64,000 nucleotides of DNA from Chelydra serpentina (taxonomy: Eukaryota; Chordata; Testudines; Chelydridae): NCBI GenBank assembly GCA_037349315.1, contig JBAIAC010000027.1, positions 7,631,501 to 7,695,500 on the forward strand, given 5' to 3'. This document shows, piece by piece, positions 1 to 12,764 of this stretch; position 1 is the stretch's first letter; each line of letters opens with the position of its first letter. The notes under the pieces are model-generated. The model was not told where the DNA came from. It saw only the letters and a program-made list of their open reading frames with translations, and did no database searches. The position numbers and the translations under genes were made by a program.

Positions 1-540
1 AATTACAACCAAAAAATGTTTAGTTAAAATTTTTCCGACCAGATCTAATGCAGATAAGGCCTTGGTAAGAGAAACCAACTCTCCTGATCTAGCGAGTAGG
101 GAACACCCTCTTCAATGCCCCGTTGCATTGTCTCTCAGTTAATCTACTGAGGCTCTTTTAAATTAAGTGATGTCAAAGCACATTTATCAGAGCAATTTTG
201 AAATACTGTAAATTGTGGCTTGAGGGTAGGTCTGCCTTGTCGGGGACTCTGATGCATTTCTGTTTTGTTTTATTTGCTGTGCAACAAAAGTAGTAACATA
301 CAAGATTTGATGGTAACATCTTGTGAGAGCTGATCATTCAAAAACGGAGTCTGCACTATCTTTACTAGTGTAGTATGCATGCTCGGATTTGTTTTATGAA
401 TGGGCCTATCACAACATGCCTGCGTGCACAGATATCTTCTATTTAGTTAGTACATTTCAACCCAAAAGGTTTTATAGACAGCATGTGCATAGATCACTTC
501 ACCCAGTACTAAAATGTCACCACCTCTGGAACGGAGTGTG
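1..540. other. intergenic, nothing recognised
   Basis: This stretch is AT-rich and non-coding. I see no long reading frame, no tRNA-like box pair and no repeat family that I can name. Confidence 0.4.
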
Positions 541-2480
541 CCAGCACTGCTAGGGAGGAGAAGAAACGTAGAATGATTTATTGCGATGGGGCTTAACCCC
601 TATCACCCGCAAGGCTAGCGAATGCACCCAGTTAATCATGCTCTGAACCTGGGGAAGTGAATAGCTAATTGGCTCCTGGCCATAATAGGTAGATTGAAGG
701 AGCTCAATTGACATAGCCACACTCTCTCTCTCTCTTATCCACTCCCCAGGGGGTAGGTCTTTCTGGCGGAGAGAAATCCAGAGCTAGGGTTAGGGTTTAA
801 CAGGAGGATAAAGAGGGAAGCCCGCTATAGGGGCAAGGTAGGCTCCCGCAGAGGAAGCCCCGAGACAGGGATTTTGCAAGTAGAAAGAGAAGACCTCAGT
901 TGCCCCAGGGGGCAGAAGAATGATTCAGATTTGTTTGGTCTTGTTCATGACACCCCACAAGGGATCTGAACTCTGTGACTTGGCCACAGGTCTGAGCCAC
1001 AGAAGGTCTGGAGCCAGGGGCAAACAGCCAGCAGGAGGCACTGGAACTGAAGATACTAGTGACACTGCACCTGGACAGCAGGGGGCTCTCCAAGGATGAG
1101 TGTGCCCCACCACATGTTGGTATCAGCAGTGGGATTGAGAGGAAAGGGGAATATACCAACTACCTTAAAGCTGAGTGGCAGATGGACAGACTAAGGCTTT
1201 TTTTTTTTTTCCTCTGGGGAACATGGAGGATGTAGCCCACATGCTGGCAGCCCAAGAGGAGCAGACACATGCTCTTTTGTTGCCTCTGCAACAACAGCAA
1301 GAAGCTCAACAGGCCCAGCAAGAACATCTCCTGCCATGCCTACAGAAGCAGCCCTCAGGGACCTGGATAGTTTGGGGAGAAAAAAATTCTGCTAGACCAG
1401 TACCTGGCCTGGCAAAATTGGGCCCAAGTGACGACCCAGAGGCATTTTTGTGCATTTTCAAGAAGGTGGCAACTGCAGCAGGAAGGGTTGAATACTCTTG
1501 GGCAGCTCGAATGGCCCCATTACTGTCCAAGCTGGAAAAGCTCAAGCTTCCCCATGCTGGGACTATCCGGGGCTAATCCACACCCCAGCCCAGGTTGAGG
1601 GCTGCCTTAAATTGCAGCCTCGCTGTAATGGCCCTTGTGGCACAGAATCACCAAGGTCCAAGACTGCTCCAGCTCCTTCCAAGTCCATCCCCTGCTTGCC
1701 CACAGCCTGGAAGGAGCTTCCCATGGTGGGCACAGGAGATGCTTACATACATCAGTGGTATTCCCCAGAGGGGAGACCTTTTTGCCTTCTTTGTGGGTCC
1801 TTCAAGGGGCTAATGGGTAATACTGAATCCAGCTGTAGGAGTGAACTAGTGTGTGGGGAGAAAATGGGAAGATCAAAGAGGGCATGAGCCAGTCCTCACT
1901 GGAGTCAAACAGCAAAACTCCAATTGGCTTCAGTGGCACATGATCAAGTTTGAAGCCCATTAAAAAACAATAAAAGCACCTATGTCACAGGGTGGGCTAG
2001 CCCTTTAAGGGAACTGGTCTCAGCCTCACCTACGTCTAGTTATCCAGACCCAGGTTATGGATTTAGGATTTGGCCACTGGCTGTCAGGTGATCAGAATCC
2101 CCTAGTATGTAGGAAGCTGTTCATTGGAGGGATTATCCCATAGGAGGGAGCTTGTTCTGTCAATGAGGAGAAAAAGGGTCCCGCAGAGTCAGAAAGAACC
2201 AGCAAAGGGTCTCTCCCCACAAGCCAGATGAAAAGACCTGCAGCTTGCTCCAGCCAGTGAGGGGCAGGAGGAGAAGCCTGAAGAGGAAGAGGTTTAAGGA
2301 AACTCCAGGCTACAGGAGCTGGGCTTTGGAAAAGGCTATTGAGCCCAGCAAGGAGATGAAGAAACCGTGGCGTCAGGGAAAGACTTGTTTTGATTAAGTT
2401 GACGTTTGAGCTGTGATGTTGTAATAACCCAGTGTTATTGGTCTCCCATGAGAGGCTGGGTGCCATTATTGGGAATTCTA
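540..2480 (+). mobile_element. decayed Gypsy-type LTR retrotransposon remnant
   Basis: The stretch 780-1,150 reads like an untranslated leader of a reptile Gypsy-type element. It is followed at about 1,119-1,136 by a primer-binding-site-like TGGTATCAGCAGTGGGAT. A gag-like frame then runs from 1,202 to 1,576. Further down, a segment beginning TGTCACAGGG at 1,984 follows an AATAAA (1,969) and looks like LTR or 3' sequence. I could not find a matching LTR pair or any pol domain, so the outer limits are approximate. The clade (Gmr1-like) is inferred from the gag-like text only. Confidence 0.45.
1202..1576 (+). pseudogene. gag/SCAN-like fragment of an LTR retrotransposon
   Basis: The frame opens with MEDVAHMLAAQEEQ and then a Gln-rich helix. 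It continues with GPSDDPEAFLCIFKKVATAAG and a WAARMAPLLS segment. This order (acidic DDPEAFL, aromatic and basic residues, then W-A-R-APLL) is the start of the capsid-like domain of Gmr1-type Gypsy Gag, the domain family that gave rise to the vertebrate SCAN domain. The frame stops at 1,576, in the middle of the domain, and no nucleocapsid or pol follows, so it is a broken copy. It could also be a fragment of a SCAN-domain host gene, but the repeat-like flanks make that less likely. Confidence 0.5.
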
Positions 2481-4670
2481 AGAAGGGAGAACTAGTGAAA
2501 AGGTCTGATGCCAGATTGCGTGACCCTTTTACAACCTAATACACATGGTAACTTATCACTACAACCTACACGCACATAATTAATACATGGATGTAACAGC
2601 AGCTGTGCATAGCCCTCAAAAAGTCACAGATTTAAGTTGACATAAATAGACATTCCGCCAAATGGCCACTTCAGTGCTCACATGGTCATTCTTGTCAATA
2701 ACACACTTACATACAAGAGACTCTAACAGCATGCAAGGAGCCACTACAGCTGATCAGATCAATACATATGCATTTTGTAAATCCCTTAAATATGTAATGC
2801 CTCTTTGGATTTAAAAGTCCTTGAGGGATTTCATTTTAATTAGAGGGATACTTAAGATGGCCATACCCAACATTTAATCTGCCCTACAAATATGAATTTT
2901 TAAAAAATTAATTCCAATGATACAGAGACGCCCCCACACTAAGAAGGCTGCAGCATTGTTCAGATCCTAGTCTTTGCCAACAGCAAACCCAAGGCCTGAC
3001 TGAAGTCAAGAGCGGGGGTTTCCCCAATGCAACCGAGAGCAGAATTCGAGACATATTCATTTTCCTCTTGGCATCTCTAACGCTGGCCAGAACAAATGTA
3101 TACTGATCAGCATGCTTCTAATACCCACCACCCTTTTGACTTGGCTTGATCTCTTGCTGAAGGCACGACAATATGAAAAGTGACGCATGCATTCTCTAGG
3201 CAAAACAGACAAAGAATAGACTGAAATTATTCACTCATCTCCCATGTAAATACAGAGCAGCTGTTCAGCTAATACTGGCAAACCGGCCGTATTCTGTTTT
3301 TATTGCTGGTGATATAGCTGAGACTAACACTTTGCATGAGATGGGATCTGTTCAAAGCATCTGAATGCGAGTTACCTGGCACTGGACCTAATCCTGCAGA
3401 GACACACATCTGGGTGAAATTCACCCCTGTACAGAGCACCAGCATAACAGCTGCCAAAATAAGGCATAAATGGGCCTTAACTGGTGTGTGGATGTTGTGC
3501 TAGCCCTCTGCACTGGCTGAATTTTGCTCCCGTCAGTATCTTCACGCTCTCATGTGAGTAGTCCAACCAAAGTTTAGAGCCACCTCAAAATGGTGCTGAC
3601 CTGGCCCACTTCTAGGGTAAATATATGGCTTGCACAAATGTGGTTTTTGTATCGACTTCCACAGCCCTTTCAACAGGACGGCACAGTGTTAAGTCTGCAA
3701 TTGGCTGTATCCCCTCTAATGTCACAATCATCTATTCATTATGTTTTGAAAGCAGAGTCCATAATACCGTCGGCCCATTTACAAAGTCCATCCCAGTTCT
3801 AGAGTTATTACCAACTCTAGCACTTTAAGAATAGGGAATCACTCTAGAACCAGTAATCTCTCTAAAACCAGAATTAACTTTTTTAATCAATCCAGTATTA
3901 TTCGCTAAACAAAACCAACTTTTACAAAAACTAAAGAAAGAAATAGGCAGGAGGGAAAACTAACATTTGATGCCTGATTTCAATAAAACATACTGGTATG
4001 TTACTTGTTATACAGACTTACAATTTCCTTCCAATATAGAAAGCAGCACCACCTGCAAAGTGACACCGTCATCTGATGAGATCACAACCCTTCGAGCTAT
4101 GTTCATGGCTTACATGATGTTGTCTGACCCCCTTGCGGTAGGTGTATTGCCATCTAGATCACAGCCGACTGTGCAATATATTTCCTCTCACTTGGTCTCC
4201 TGCATGCGATGAAACATTTCAGAGCTTGAGTTATTGTGTAATAATTCATGCCTGGATGCCATAAATGGCACTCGATCTTCAGTCTCTTGCCTAACAACCC
4301 ACCCAGGTGTGAATTACTAGGCAAAGTCCAGTAACTTTCTTCAGTGTGAGGGTTATTATTTAATCACTGAAATATGGGGAGGCGGTGTAAGGAATTCATT
4401 CCACAGCAAGCAAAAGAGTAGAGGTTTACAGTATATAAAATATATATTACCGGAGTTTATGAGTTTAAGTCCACGTAACACCTGCTTAGAACTTGTGATA
4501 AGGAAATAGTTTAGGAGGGCAGATATACTCTGGATTGCCCCTGGATAAGCAACATACATCCAATAAAGCAGCATTGCAATGGCTTGAAATCCATGTGTTT
4601 GTCTCGTGCTGTCTACCTGAATGTTTGCATTGCACCCTCCGCTGTAGCGTGTGAATGTCTTACACATCTC
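2480..4670. other. intergenic, nothing recognised
   Basis: This is AT-rich non-coding DNA. The short reading frames here have no recognisable domain and overlap on both strands, as expected by chance. Confidence 0.4.
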
Positions 4671-4679
4671 TCATTGTCA

Positions 4680-4800
4680 CTGTCGACACAGAGAGGTTAA
4701 CCGACATGCCCAAGATCACACATTATTGGCAGAGCTGTGAATAGAATCCAGGAGTCCTGACTCCCAGTCCTCGGCTTTAACCACCAGACCTGCACAATGG
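4680..4800 (-). repeat. MIR/CORE-type SINE, reverse orientation
   Basis: The segment carries the reverse complement of the CORE-SINE arrangement: CAAGATCACAC, then GGCAGAGCTGTGAATAGAA, then CCAGGAGTCCTGACTCCCA. On the minus strand this reads as the middle of a MIR-like SINE. The copy is old, diverged and has no clear ends. Confidence 0.6.
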
Positions 4801-5277
4801 CTTGGGTTGTAAAAATAAGCTGATCAGTTTCACTTCTTTCGAGAAGAGCTCTGTGGAGCTTGAAATCGTGTCTCTTTCACCAAATAAAAGATTCTCACCC
4901 ATTTTTGTTTCTAGTCATTTTAGCTTCTTTTATTCCCAGGCACTTCGTATAACCCTATTGTGTTTGTGTTTCTAACACCGTAGTCAAACGTTTGTGTCAT
5001 TTTAAAAAAATCAATAATCAGTTTTAATTTAATTTTTTCTTAATTTCTGATTGGATTAGGGTTTTAAACTCATTTCCTCCCATGTACTCCAAACCCTTTT
5101 ATTTGAAAAACAACAGCATAAATTAGAGGCCTAAAATAGTTGGGTTTCTCTTTTAAGGACAATTAACTAGGACAGAATGAATATTGTAATGACTTGGCTG
5201 GTGTATATGTACCGCTGGCCTCTACAGTAGAACATCAGAACTACCACTCATTTCTGTTATTCTGCTAACAACTAATA

Positions 5278-5395
5278 GAGGTTCTCTGTTAGCTCAACTG
5301 CTAGGAGCCTGGTTGAATTTGTTTGGCTTTTGGAGCTGAAAGATCTGAGGTCTATCCTTGCTGCCACTGTGAAGAACAATGATGCACAGCCCTGG
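5278..5395 (+). repeat. tRNA-derived SINE head
   Basis: A pol III A-box-like TTAGCTCAACTGCTAGGAGC (5,289-5,308) is followed about 40 bases later by a B-box-like GAGGTCTATCCTTGC (about 5,347). The spacing fits a tRNA-derived SINE head. The copy is diverged and its tail is not resolved. Confidence 0.4.
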
Positions 5396-5879
5396 GACCC
5401 CATTAATATTTAAAGACACACATGCAAGTTAAGGAACAGGCAATAAAAACAGCCTGCAAAGAAACATACCAAGCACAGGGCAAGGAAACTAGTAAAGCAT
5501 AGAAACACTTCACTTAATATAGCTATATCACTTAACACTCTGAATGAGTCTATCCACAGTCGTCATGATTTCTAAATGTGGGCCCATTATTTTAAAAAGC
5601 ATGGCAAATCAAAGCTATGCAGTGACACTGAGGTTTTCATATCCCCTAGTCAAGGGACACCACACTACCCTAAAGCATACCATATAAGCTGCTATCCAAG
5701 CCAGCTTATATGGGCAAATTTAAAATGTTCTCTCTTGACTTTGCTTTTCTCCCTTGCTGATTCAATTTTAGGGTGTTTATTAACTATTAAAAGTTACTTA
5801 GCATTTTGTCCTGGCTCATTTCTTTCTTATGCACCTCTTTGTCAGGATGCCATCATATTCCCTGAGTTTAATTATAATT

Positions 5880-5978
5880 AATTTAGAGGGAGATGTTGAT
5901 ATTGGGAACGGAACCCAGGTTGTCAGCATCCCCAGGCTAGTGTTCTGTTAATGAAGTGAGCTAAAGGAGCAGCTCCAG
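5880..5978 (-). repeat. tRNA-derived SINE, reverse orientation
   Basis: On the minus strand an A-box-like TTTAGCTCACTTCATTAA is followed by a B-box-like TGGGTTCCGTTCCC. The pair has the distance expected of a tRNA-derived pol III promoter. It is old and diverged, and a true tRNA gene is excluded because no cloverleaf forms around it. Confidence 0.4.
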
Positions 5979-5979
5979 C

Positions 5980-7218
5980 AAAGCTTAGAGCCCACAGTTA
6001 GACATCTGGAGTAAATTACCCACAATTCCCTGGCAAACCCACATGAAGGCTCCTTAGCAGGACATATGCTGCACATCCTAAGGCATTGGAATAAATCAAA
6101 AGATAAAAAGCCAACTAAAAAAAATGAACAGAAAATAAAAGTATCAGAAGAAAGGGAAATAAAGGGGAAAGGCAGAGCAAATCAAACCACACAATCAAAC
6201 AATTTGCACCTGCAAATGGTCCCCTACAAAAGACCCAGGGTACAGTACATTCCGACAAGTGTCAGAATTAAACATTAATTTTAATTTAAAGTTGCCGCAA
6301 ATCCATGTTTCTGAGTATACTCTTCAAACCAGAAAGCAAAGACAGTAACATAGGCCCTGCTCTACCCTGTAATTTAATTGAGCAGAGTGGCCAGGCAGGG
6401 GATGCAGGACGGGGAAGTAAGAGCACCATCCCTTTTATCATTCAACCCCCTAAAAGCCCTTCTGCTGAAGCTCTGCAGAGATTTGGGTAGTAGGTATAGG
6501 CAAAGCTGCTATCTATGGTATTCCCCCTTCCCTAGGCTTCAGATGCCTACACCTATGTGAATGCTGCTGGAACCAGCATTGACTGTGCCTCCATGCCTGC
6601 ACTCACCTCCCCAGACAAGTCAAGTCAAGTCAAGTCCAGGGTGCCTACCAGAGCAAAGGCAGCCCAGAGCAACAACAGGGAGGGACAGCCCCTGCATAGA
6701 ACTAGGAATGCTCCATGTTTTTCTTCTTGTTCTGACTGTGATCGCTGAACCCCTCCACCGCGAAAGAAGTTTACAGTGTTATTTGGGCACTTTTCTGGCT
6801 AATCTGTCTCTCAAATATGAGACGGTTGTTATTTTTTTAAGAAATAAGTGAATCAAATATACAAATTTTACTTTTCATTTATTTATACCTTAATACCACA
6901 AAGAGAGAGCTTCTCTTGTATTTTCATTAACATTTGCATTCGTTTTCTCTTTGTAAATGTCAGGTTCTTGGAACATACCAGTCTCAGATTCAAAGTGAAA
7001 ACAAATGAAACAGGCTGTTACAATATTTAACAACACCAGGAGGCGGGGAGCTATGCAGAGTGGGAAGAAAGAGATTGCAGAACCTTTCATGAATACAAAT
7101 ATTTTCAAGGAAATAAAGTTCAATGAAAACAAATATTTTTAAAATGTAAAACTTTTCCTTCCTAAGTTCAACTCTCCTCTCACCCCACCTCCCATCTCCA
7201 CCCCAGAACACAACATTC
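5980..7218. other. intergenic, nothing recognised
   Basis: This is AT-rich non-coding DNA with a short CAAGT-type simple repeat near 6,617-6,635. I see no coding signal. Confidence 0.35.
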
Positions 7219-7353
7219 TGCTAGTGCAGTGGTTTTCAACCTTTTTTCATTTGTGGTCCGCCAAAACATTTTGAATAGCGGTGCGGACCCCTTTGGAAGT
7301 CTACAGAACCCCAGGTGTCCACAGACCACAGGTTGAAAACTACAGAGCTAGTG
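7219..7353. mobile_element. short non-autonomous hAT element
   Basis: The ends form inverted repeats: CAGTGGTTTTCAACC at 7,227 and its near-complement GGTTGAAAACTACAG ending at 7,345. The flanks TGCTAGTG (7,219-7,226) and AGCTAGTG (7,346-7,353) match at 7 of 8 bases, as a target-site duplication of hAT length. The 119-bp body is non-coding. Confidence 0.8.
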
Positions 7354-7359
7354 CATGGA

Positions 7360-10140
7360 AGCTAAAAAAAGGACAGTGAAATCGACCAGTCTACTTTCAC
7401 TATCATGCCCAATGAAGTGCAAAACATAAACAGTATGAATTGTGAAAAGTAAGTTTGACTTTTGTTGTAAACAATTTTTAATTCATTTATTAGTAATATA
7501 AAGATACATTTTAAAATATTATTTTACTTTAATGGTACAACTAGTTACAGAAAAAATACTACAGTAGTATTGGTTTTAGAACTTTAACATGTGTACTTTT
7601 GCAGAGCGTATAATCCTTCTTGCAGTTCTCCGTTTAACTTGACAAGTCTAGATGCTGACAAACATTGAATGATGTCATATGCTTACTAGCAATGAAATCA
7701 GAAGCCATCCAGTATTAAATAAGCTTCTGAAGAGCATCTGTTCAGAGAAGCAGTCTCACTTATACATTGAGCCAGCTGTGTTTATAAATTCTGCAAGGAA
7801 CAGTGCTGAGACATCGCAACAAGCTAGAAGGCTTCAATTAGCATTGCCACCCATTTTGCACATAGTGTATACTCCCCTGAATGAATCCTCCAGTCCCACA
7901 TCTCAAAAAAAATATTTTCAAAATCTTTTGAGCTTTTTTGTTTTCTTAATTATGATCCTGCCTCTCATTTGTGGCTTTTACACTACATTTTAAGGGGTCT
8001 GAATTTCCTACTTAAGTTTGGAAAACCCATCAAGCATTGCTGTATTTGATGAGGTTACAGCCACAATCTGACATAGCCAAAAATTGGAATGTTTGCTCCT
8101 TAATACCCCAGGTGGATTCAGGCATGTGGGAATAACATGATGGCCTAACTAGCAGTATGATCCAATACGTCATAATTAGAAACCGTTCTGTACTGTTCAA
8201 AAATGTGTTTCAGATAAGGCAAAAAACAAAACAAAACACAAAAAGCTTCAAGGTGCTGACCACTTGTAGTTATTAGAGCTGAGAAAATATCAATTTTCCT
8301 CTGCAAAAATATCCATTTAAATTATATAACGAATTCACTTCTATTTGTCTGTCTCAGGTGCACATAGAGTTCCAATGCACTAAATACAGTAATTAGACCT
8401 ATATAGCGTTGTCCGCAGAGGACATCAGTGAATTTGGCACTCTCCTTCTTTTAGGAAGCTTTTCTTGCTTATTCTTTGTACCTGCAGTTGCTCTTTTGCA
8501 CGTGCTTTCAGCAAACATTTGAGCAGTCAAGCTGCACGTTAGTTATGTTTGAATATTAAGTTTGTTGTATTAGAAGATCGTGACATCGTGACAAGGGAAC
8601 TTAGAGCATGTGTATATGCATTTTTTAAACTTATGTGCAAATCTAAATAAATAAAATGAGTTTTACTAGAAGAACGTTTCTGGAAAGTGATTTTAAGCTC
8701 TCATGCACAAATTCTCATTTACCCTCCCCAACTCCCAAGAGTCAATATTATAAAATAAAGCCTTCTACTCACATCCATATCCATCATCATAATTTGTAAC
8801 CCCCTATGTTCTCTCAAATCCACGGTTTACTATTGGTCCCCATCTCTCCCTCCCCGGGTTTCAAACTGGAGGCTGCCTTTTGTCAAGCAAACCTGGCCCA
8901 GGCAGAAAGCTAGCTGTCAAGCTCCTTTTCAGCCCGTCAACCATTTTATTCCTCTGGAGAACACCACTGTCATCTTCACTTTTTTTGCATACGCCAGACA
9001 TCTCAGTGTGGAAGAATAATAGACTCCACTAACACTCATACCAACATTGCTGTGAAAAACAACTCATCTCTGCTCTCAAATAAGCAAGACATTAAGTATG
9101 CTGCCAAACCCTCAGCTATGTTACCCTTCCGATATACTTCAGAGCCACAAGGGAATTGAGATCCCAGTGTCCCTTCTACAAAGTTGCTACCATGCTTTGC
9201 CACCAAATTACTGACCATGCTCTATTACAAGTTTCCTTCAATTATTGAAATTTATTAAATTTCTTAAGATATAAAATGAACACTGAGTTACGCTTTCTCT
9301 CTCCAAATATATCCATTCCCAATGCCACTTTGTATATTCACAGAGTAGCAGACAGAATCATTTTCACAGATTTATACATTCCCATTGAACCAATATAAGC
9401 AAAACTTTTATTCTGTATCATTTCACATCCATCAGTGATTATCCATTAAAGGCGAGTCATGTTCAAAAATTAAACAATAAACTTTTACATTTCCCTTACA
9501 GAAGCAAATTAGTAATAAAGATGAGATGGTGGAAATAATTACCTGGGGAAGAAAAAAAAGAGTGGCTTAAAATTGAGTGCTCTGTAAAATATCACCTTAA
9601 GTATCATTTCATGCTCCCAGGATATCTTCAATGTATTTCATTGTTACTGCTGAACTGCCAAAAGAATGCAATTCCTACAGAAGAAGCAAAATCAGGACCA
9701 CCATTATGGAGGGGAAAAAAGGGATTTTTCCACATCCATACTTTAAAATTGTACTCTCATGCTTAGAGCACTGACCAAGGCAACTCAGCCTCTGATTCTC
9801 AGTGAAAGAGTATCAGAATAAGATAGTACCTCAATTTTGTTACAAATTTTGGGAACTAGTTTGCCCCAAGAAAATTGTCCAATAATACATACAACATTGA
9901 ATCCTGAATCAGAGGATTTACATTAGAGAAAATTGTTTTTGAGCTGTATTGAATTTTGTGACAGCAGACTCTCTCTCATGACACTGGATAATCATCACCA
10001 TTATGTTTCTTGACCTTCTTGAACAGGCAACATTAATGGGGACTCAGAGTAGGGCAAGAAGGCCCAAAGAAGCAACAAGAGTAATTGTATTTAGCTGCCA
10101 GAACCAAAAACACACTCAGGGCCCAACCGTGTATTCTTTA
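7360..10140. other. intergenic, nothing recognised
   Basis: This is AT-rich non-coding DNA. I found no recognisable gene, RNA gene or named repeat. The short frames have no domain. Confidence 0.35.
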
Positions 10141-10235
10141 AAATCCCACTGCAAGGACTAAAGCAGGATCAGAACCCAAGTCTGATCATTTTCACATATC
10201 AGAACCCAAGTCTGATCATTTTCACATACGATAAC
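10140..10235 (-). repeat. SINE-like fragment with a 30-bp tandem duplication
   Basis: The text GCAGGATCAGAACCCAAGT resembles the reverse complement of the MIR/CORE middle. A 30-base unit occurs twice without change, at 10,169-10,198 and 10,199-10,228. Confidence 0.5.
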
Positions 10236-10812
10236 TGGACTTACCTTGAATTACTAGTGCACAGCCCTACCACAGCTTCAATATTGGAGAAAAGAAGAAA
10301 TGTTTTTCCCATCCCTGGAAAATTGCCAAGATTTCAAAAATATTTCTTATTCTGAATCAGTCGAAATCTCAAAAATTTTCACAAACTGACAATACAAAAA
10401 AACAACAATGTAATCTGGGTCAATCAAAAGTTTGTTTACATATTTTCTATATATTTTGTTTAAATGTCAATGTTAATTTTGTTTACTATAATTAGCTAAA
10501 ATTTCAAACCAAAAAGTAATTCAAACCAAAAAAACTGAATTTTTCATTTCAAAGTTATCAGTCGGACATTCAGACAATTTCGAAACTTTTTTCCTAATTG
10601 TTTTTAATCAAGAAATTAGTCGAAACTAACCCTTTCCAATAAAAAATTTCAGTCTTGACAAATCAACACTTCCGATGAAAAACATTTTGGCAAAACGTTT
10701 CCAACCAGCGCTAATCAACACTAAGGAGAGGGTTGCAGAAAATTCAGAAAAAAATAGATAATTTACACTTTTTCTTGCAATATCAGTGACGGTCAAGGAA
10801 CAGTTAAGAAAG

Positions 10813-11040
10813 GGGTGGGCAAAACACGGCCCGTGGGCCAGATCCGGCCCATCTAACATTTCTGTCCGGCTTGCCATGATTAACATTTCTGTCCTCGCTG
10901 CTAAAAGTCCCGCAATGCAGCGGGGGGCTCAGGTAGGCTGCCTGCCTGCCGTGGCCCCACGCCACTCCCGGAAGTGGCTGGCTGCTGCTGGCATGTCTCT
11001 GCATGCCCATGGCAGCCAATGGAGCATTTAGGACAAATTT
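10813..11040. mobile_element. hAT-type repeat fragment
   Basis: It begins GGGGTGGGCAAAACACGGCC followed by GTGGGCCAGATCCGGCCC, the left end of a common reptilian hAT family. Its GC-rich interior continues to about 11,030. No right terminal repeat or target duplication could be found, so it is partial. Confidence 0.5.
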
Positions 11041-12478
11041 TACTCCAACATCTTTCAGTGTTGCTCAGGTGAGGTACCCTCAGACATTTCCAACATTGGT
11101 TTGTGTGGTTAATATTGGTTTTCCTGTTCAATATTTTAAATATGAAGGCCTTGCATTATATCACCCTCATTCTCGAAAGCAACATCTCGCATTCTACAAC
11201 TGTGATTCTTATTGCTACATTGGGGATTGCTGTTGATAACATTGTGCTTGTCATTCCGTTCAAAATACATATGACTGTATTTTCTACAAAGTTAATATTT
11301 TTAATGACTCTCTATGTGTGTTTTACCAGAAAGCCAAAAGTGATTCTCACTTGGTAAACAAATATTCTACAGCATTTCCATTTGTATTTAAAGTATCTGT
11401 TGATAACACTTACCAAGATTTAGAAGTGTAAAAAGAAAGAAAACATTCACACATTCAAATATTTCAATAAAGAGACACTTCATAAAGGTAATTAAATCAG
11501 TCTTTTAACATAGTTCTAAGGATTAACAACACATAAAAGAGGATAAAATGAAGTGATAATGTCTTACCAAACCAAGCAGTCACCGTTTTTGATGATGCCT
11601 TATAAAGCTACTTTCAGCAAATCAACAAGCTTTTGATAAAAAAGTCTAATTTATAGGCAAATGATGTGGGACTTATCTGTGCTAGGAAAGAGAGTATTAT
11701 GTTTTAAACTTAAAATATAGAAAATATTTCTAGTAATCTGACATAATTAATCAGCTGTGATTTTATACCAGTTTTTAAAAGTAAGTGCAATTTTAAAAAA
11801 TGCACTTATTCAACAAGCTCCCAGTTCAGATGATGCAAACTATCTTTAATAAAACACTATTGTATCAAAATGAGAGTTTCCACACTGCCCTTTGCACCAG
11901 TTTAAATATATTGGTTTACGTCAATTCAAGCTAAATTAGTGCAACTTTCTAAAGTAGACAAGCCTTTGATTTGAACCTAAGACTTTACTAGTTCCCAGAA
12001 CTGAAGTATGACACTATTCTTGCTGCCTCGCTAGTTTATATTTTGATGTCACTAAAATTATTAAATCATAAAAGTATTAAAATTGAAATAATCATATACT
12101 TAGACAAACTACTGCTTCTATAGGGTTGTTTCTATAGGAAGAGTTTTCATATAACTCCTTTCAGTGATCAGTAGCAAACTTTTTTTAAAATAGCAAAAAA
12201 GAGAACATCAATCTTAAAGTCATTAGAGAAAAACATATGACTGTATTTTAACCTAGATGAGGGGAAAATGAAAGAAATTTAGAACAGTCAAATTGGCATA
12301 GTATGACAATACACTGAAAATATTTTCCTAATGGTAAATCATCATGATTACTGTTTTCTTACAGAAACATGTATTTTTAATTAACACATGAAAAAAATGA
12401 GGCATAGCAGAGAAAGGACACTGCTAAAGATGCTAGGCAATCTTTTCAAAAGCACTTAAGCGACTGATGCCTAAGGGC
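11040..12478. other. intergenic, nothing firmly recognised
   Basis: This is AT-rich DNA. A minus-strand frame at 10,901-11,131 contains QCWKCLRVPHLSNTERCWS, which weakly recalls the Cys/His end of an L1 ORF2. The match is too short to call. Confidence 0.3.
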
Positions 12479-12735
12479 TTCTCTATACACAAAAGTTGTA
12501 CCGCTTTAACTCTCCCTTGATAGTTAAAGTGGTACAGCCCTCCACCTCCCCAGCATGGGGGCAGTTATACTGGTATAATTATAGATGGTAAGGGAAGGGG
12601 AATAAGCGATACCAGTATAAGGCACCTTTATACTGATATACCTGCAGCCACACAAGGAGTTGTACTGATATAACCACTTCAGTAAAAAATTGAAACAGTT
12701 ATACCAGTACAAACAGTGTGTAGACCAAGCCAAAG
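12478..12735. mobile_element. inverted-repeat MITE-like element
   Basis: The segment contains many short inverted TATACTGGTATA/TATACCAGTATAA motifs. It ends in TGTGTAGACCAAGCC, a right end that recurs in reptilian MITE-like repeats. The ends are not exact and no target duplication is visible. It is non-coding. Confidence 0.45.
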
Positions 12736-12764
12736 TCCCATTTTCAAAAGTGACTTGGACACTT

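Noticed and set aside
10901..11131. possible L1 ORF2 end (QCWKC...CWSKIC)
   Set aside because: The match to the L1 Cys/His region is only a few residues, overlaps a hAT fragment and has no flanking L1 sequence that I can recognise.
11103..11357. 84-codon hydrophobic frame
   Set aside because: AT-rich DNA readily gives Leu/Ile-rich frames. There is no family resemblance.
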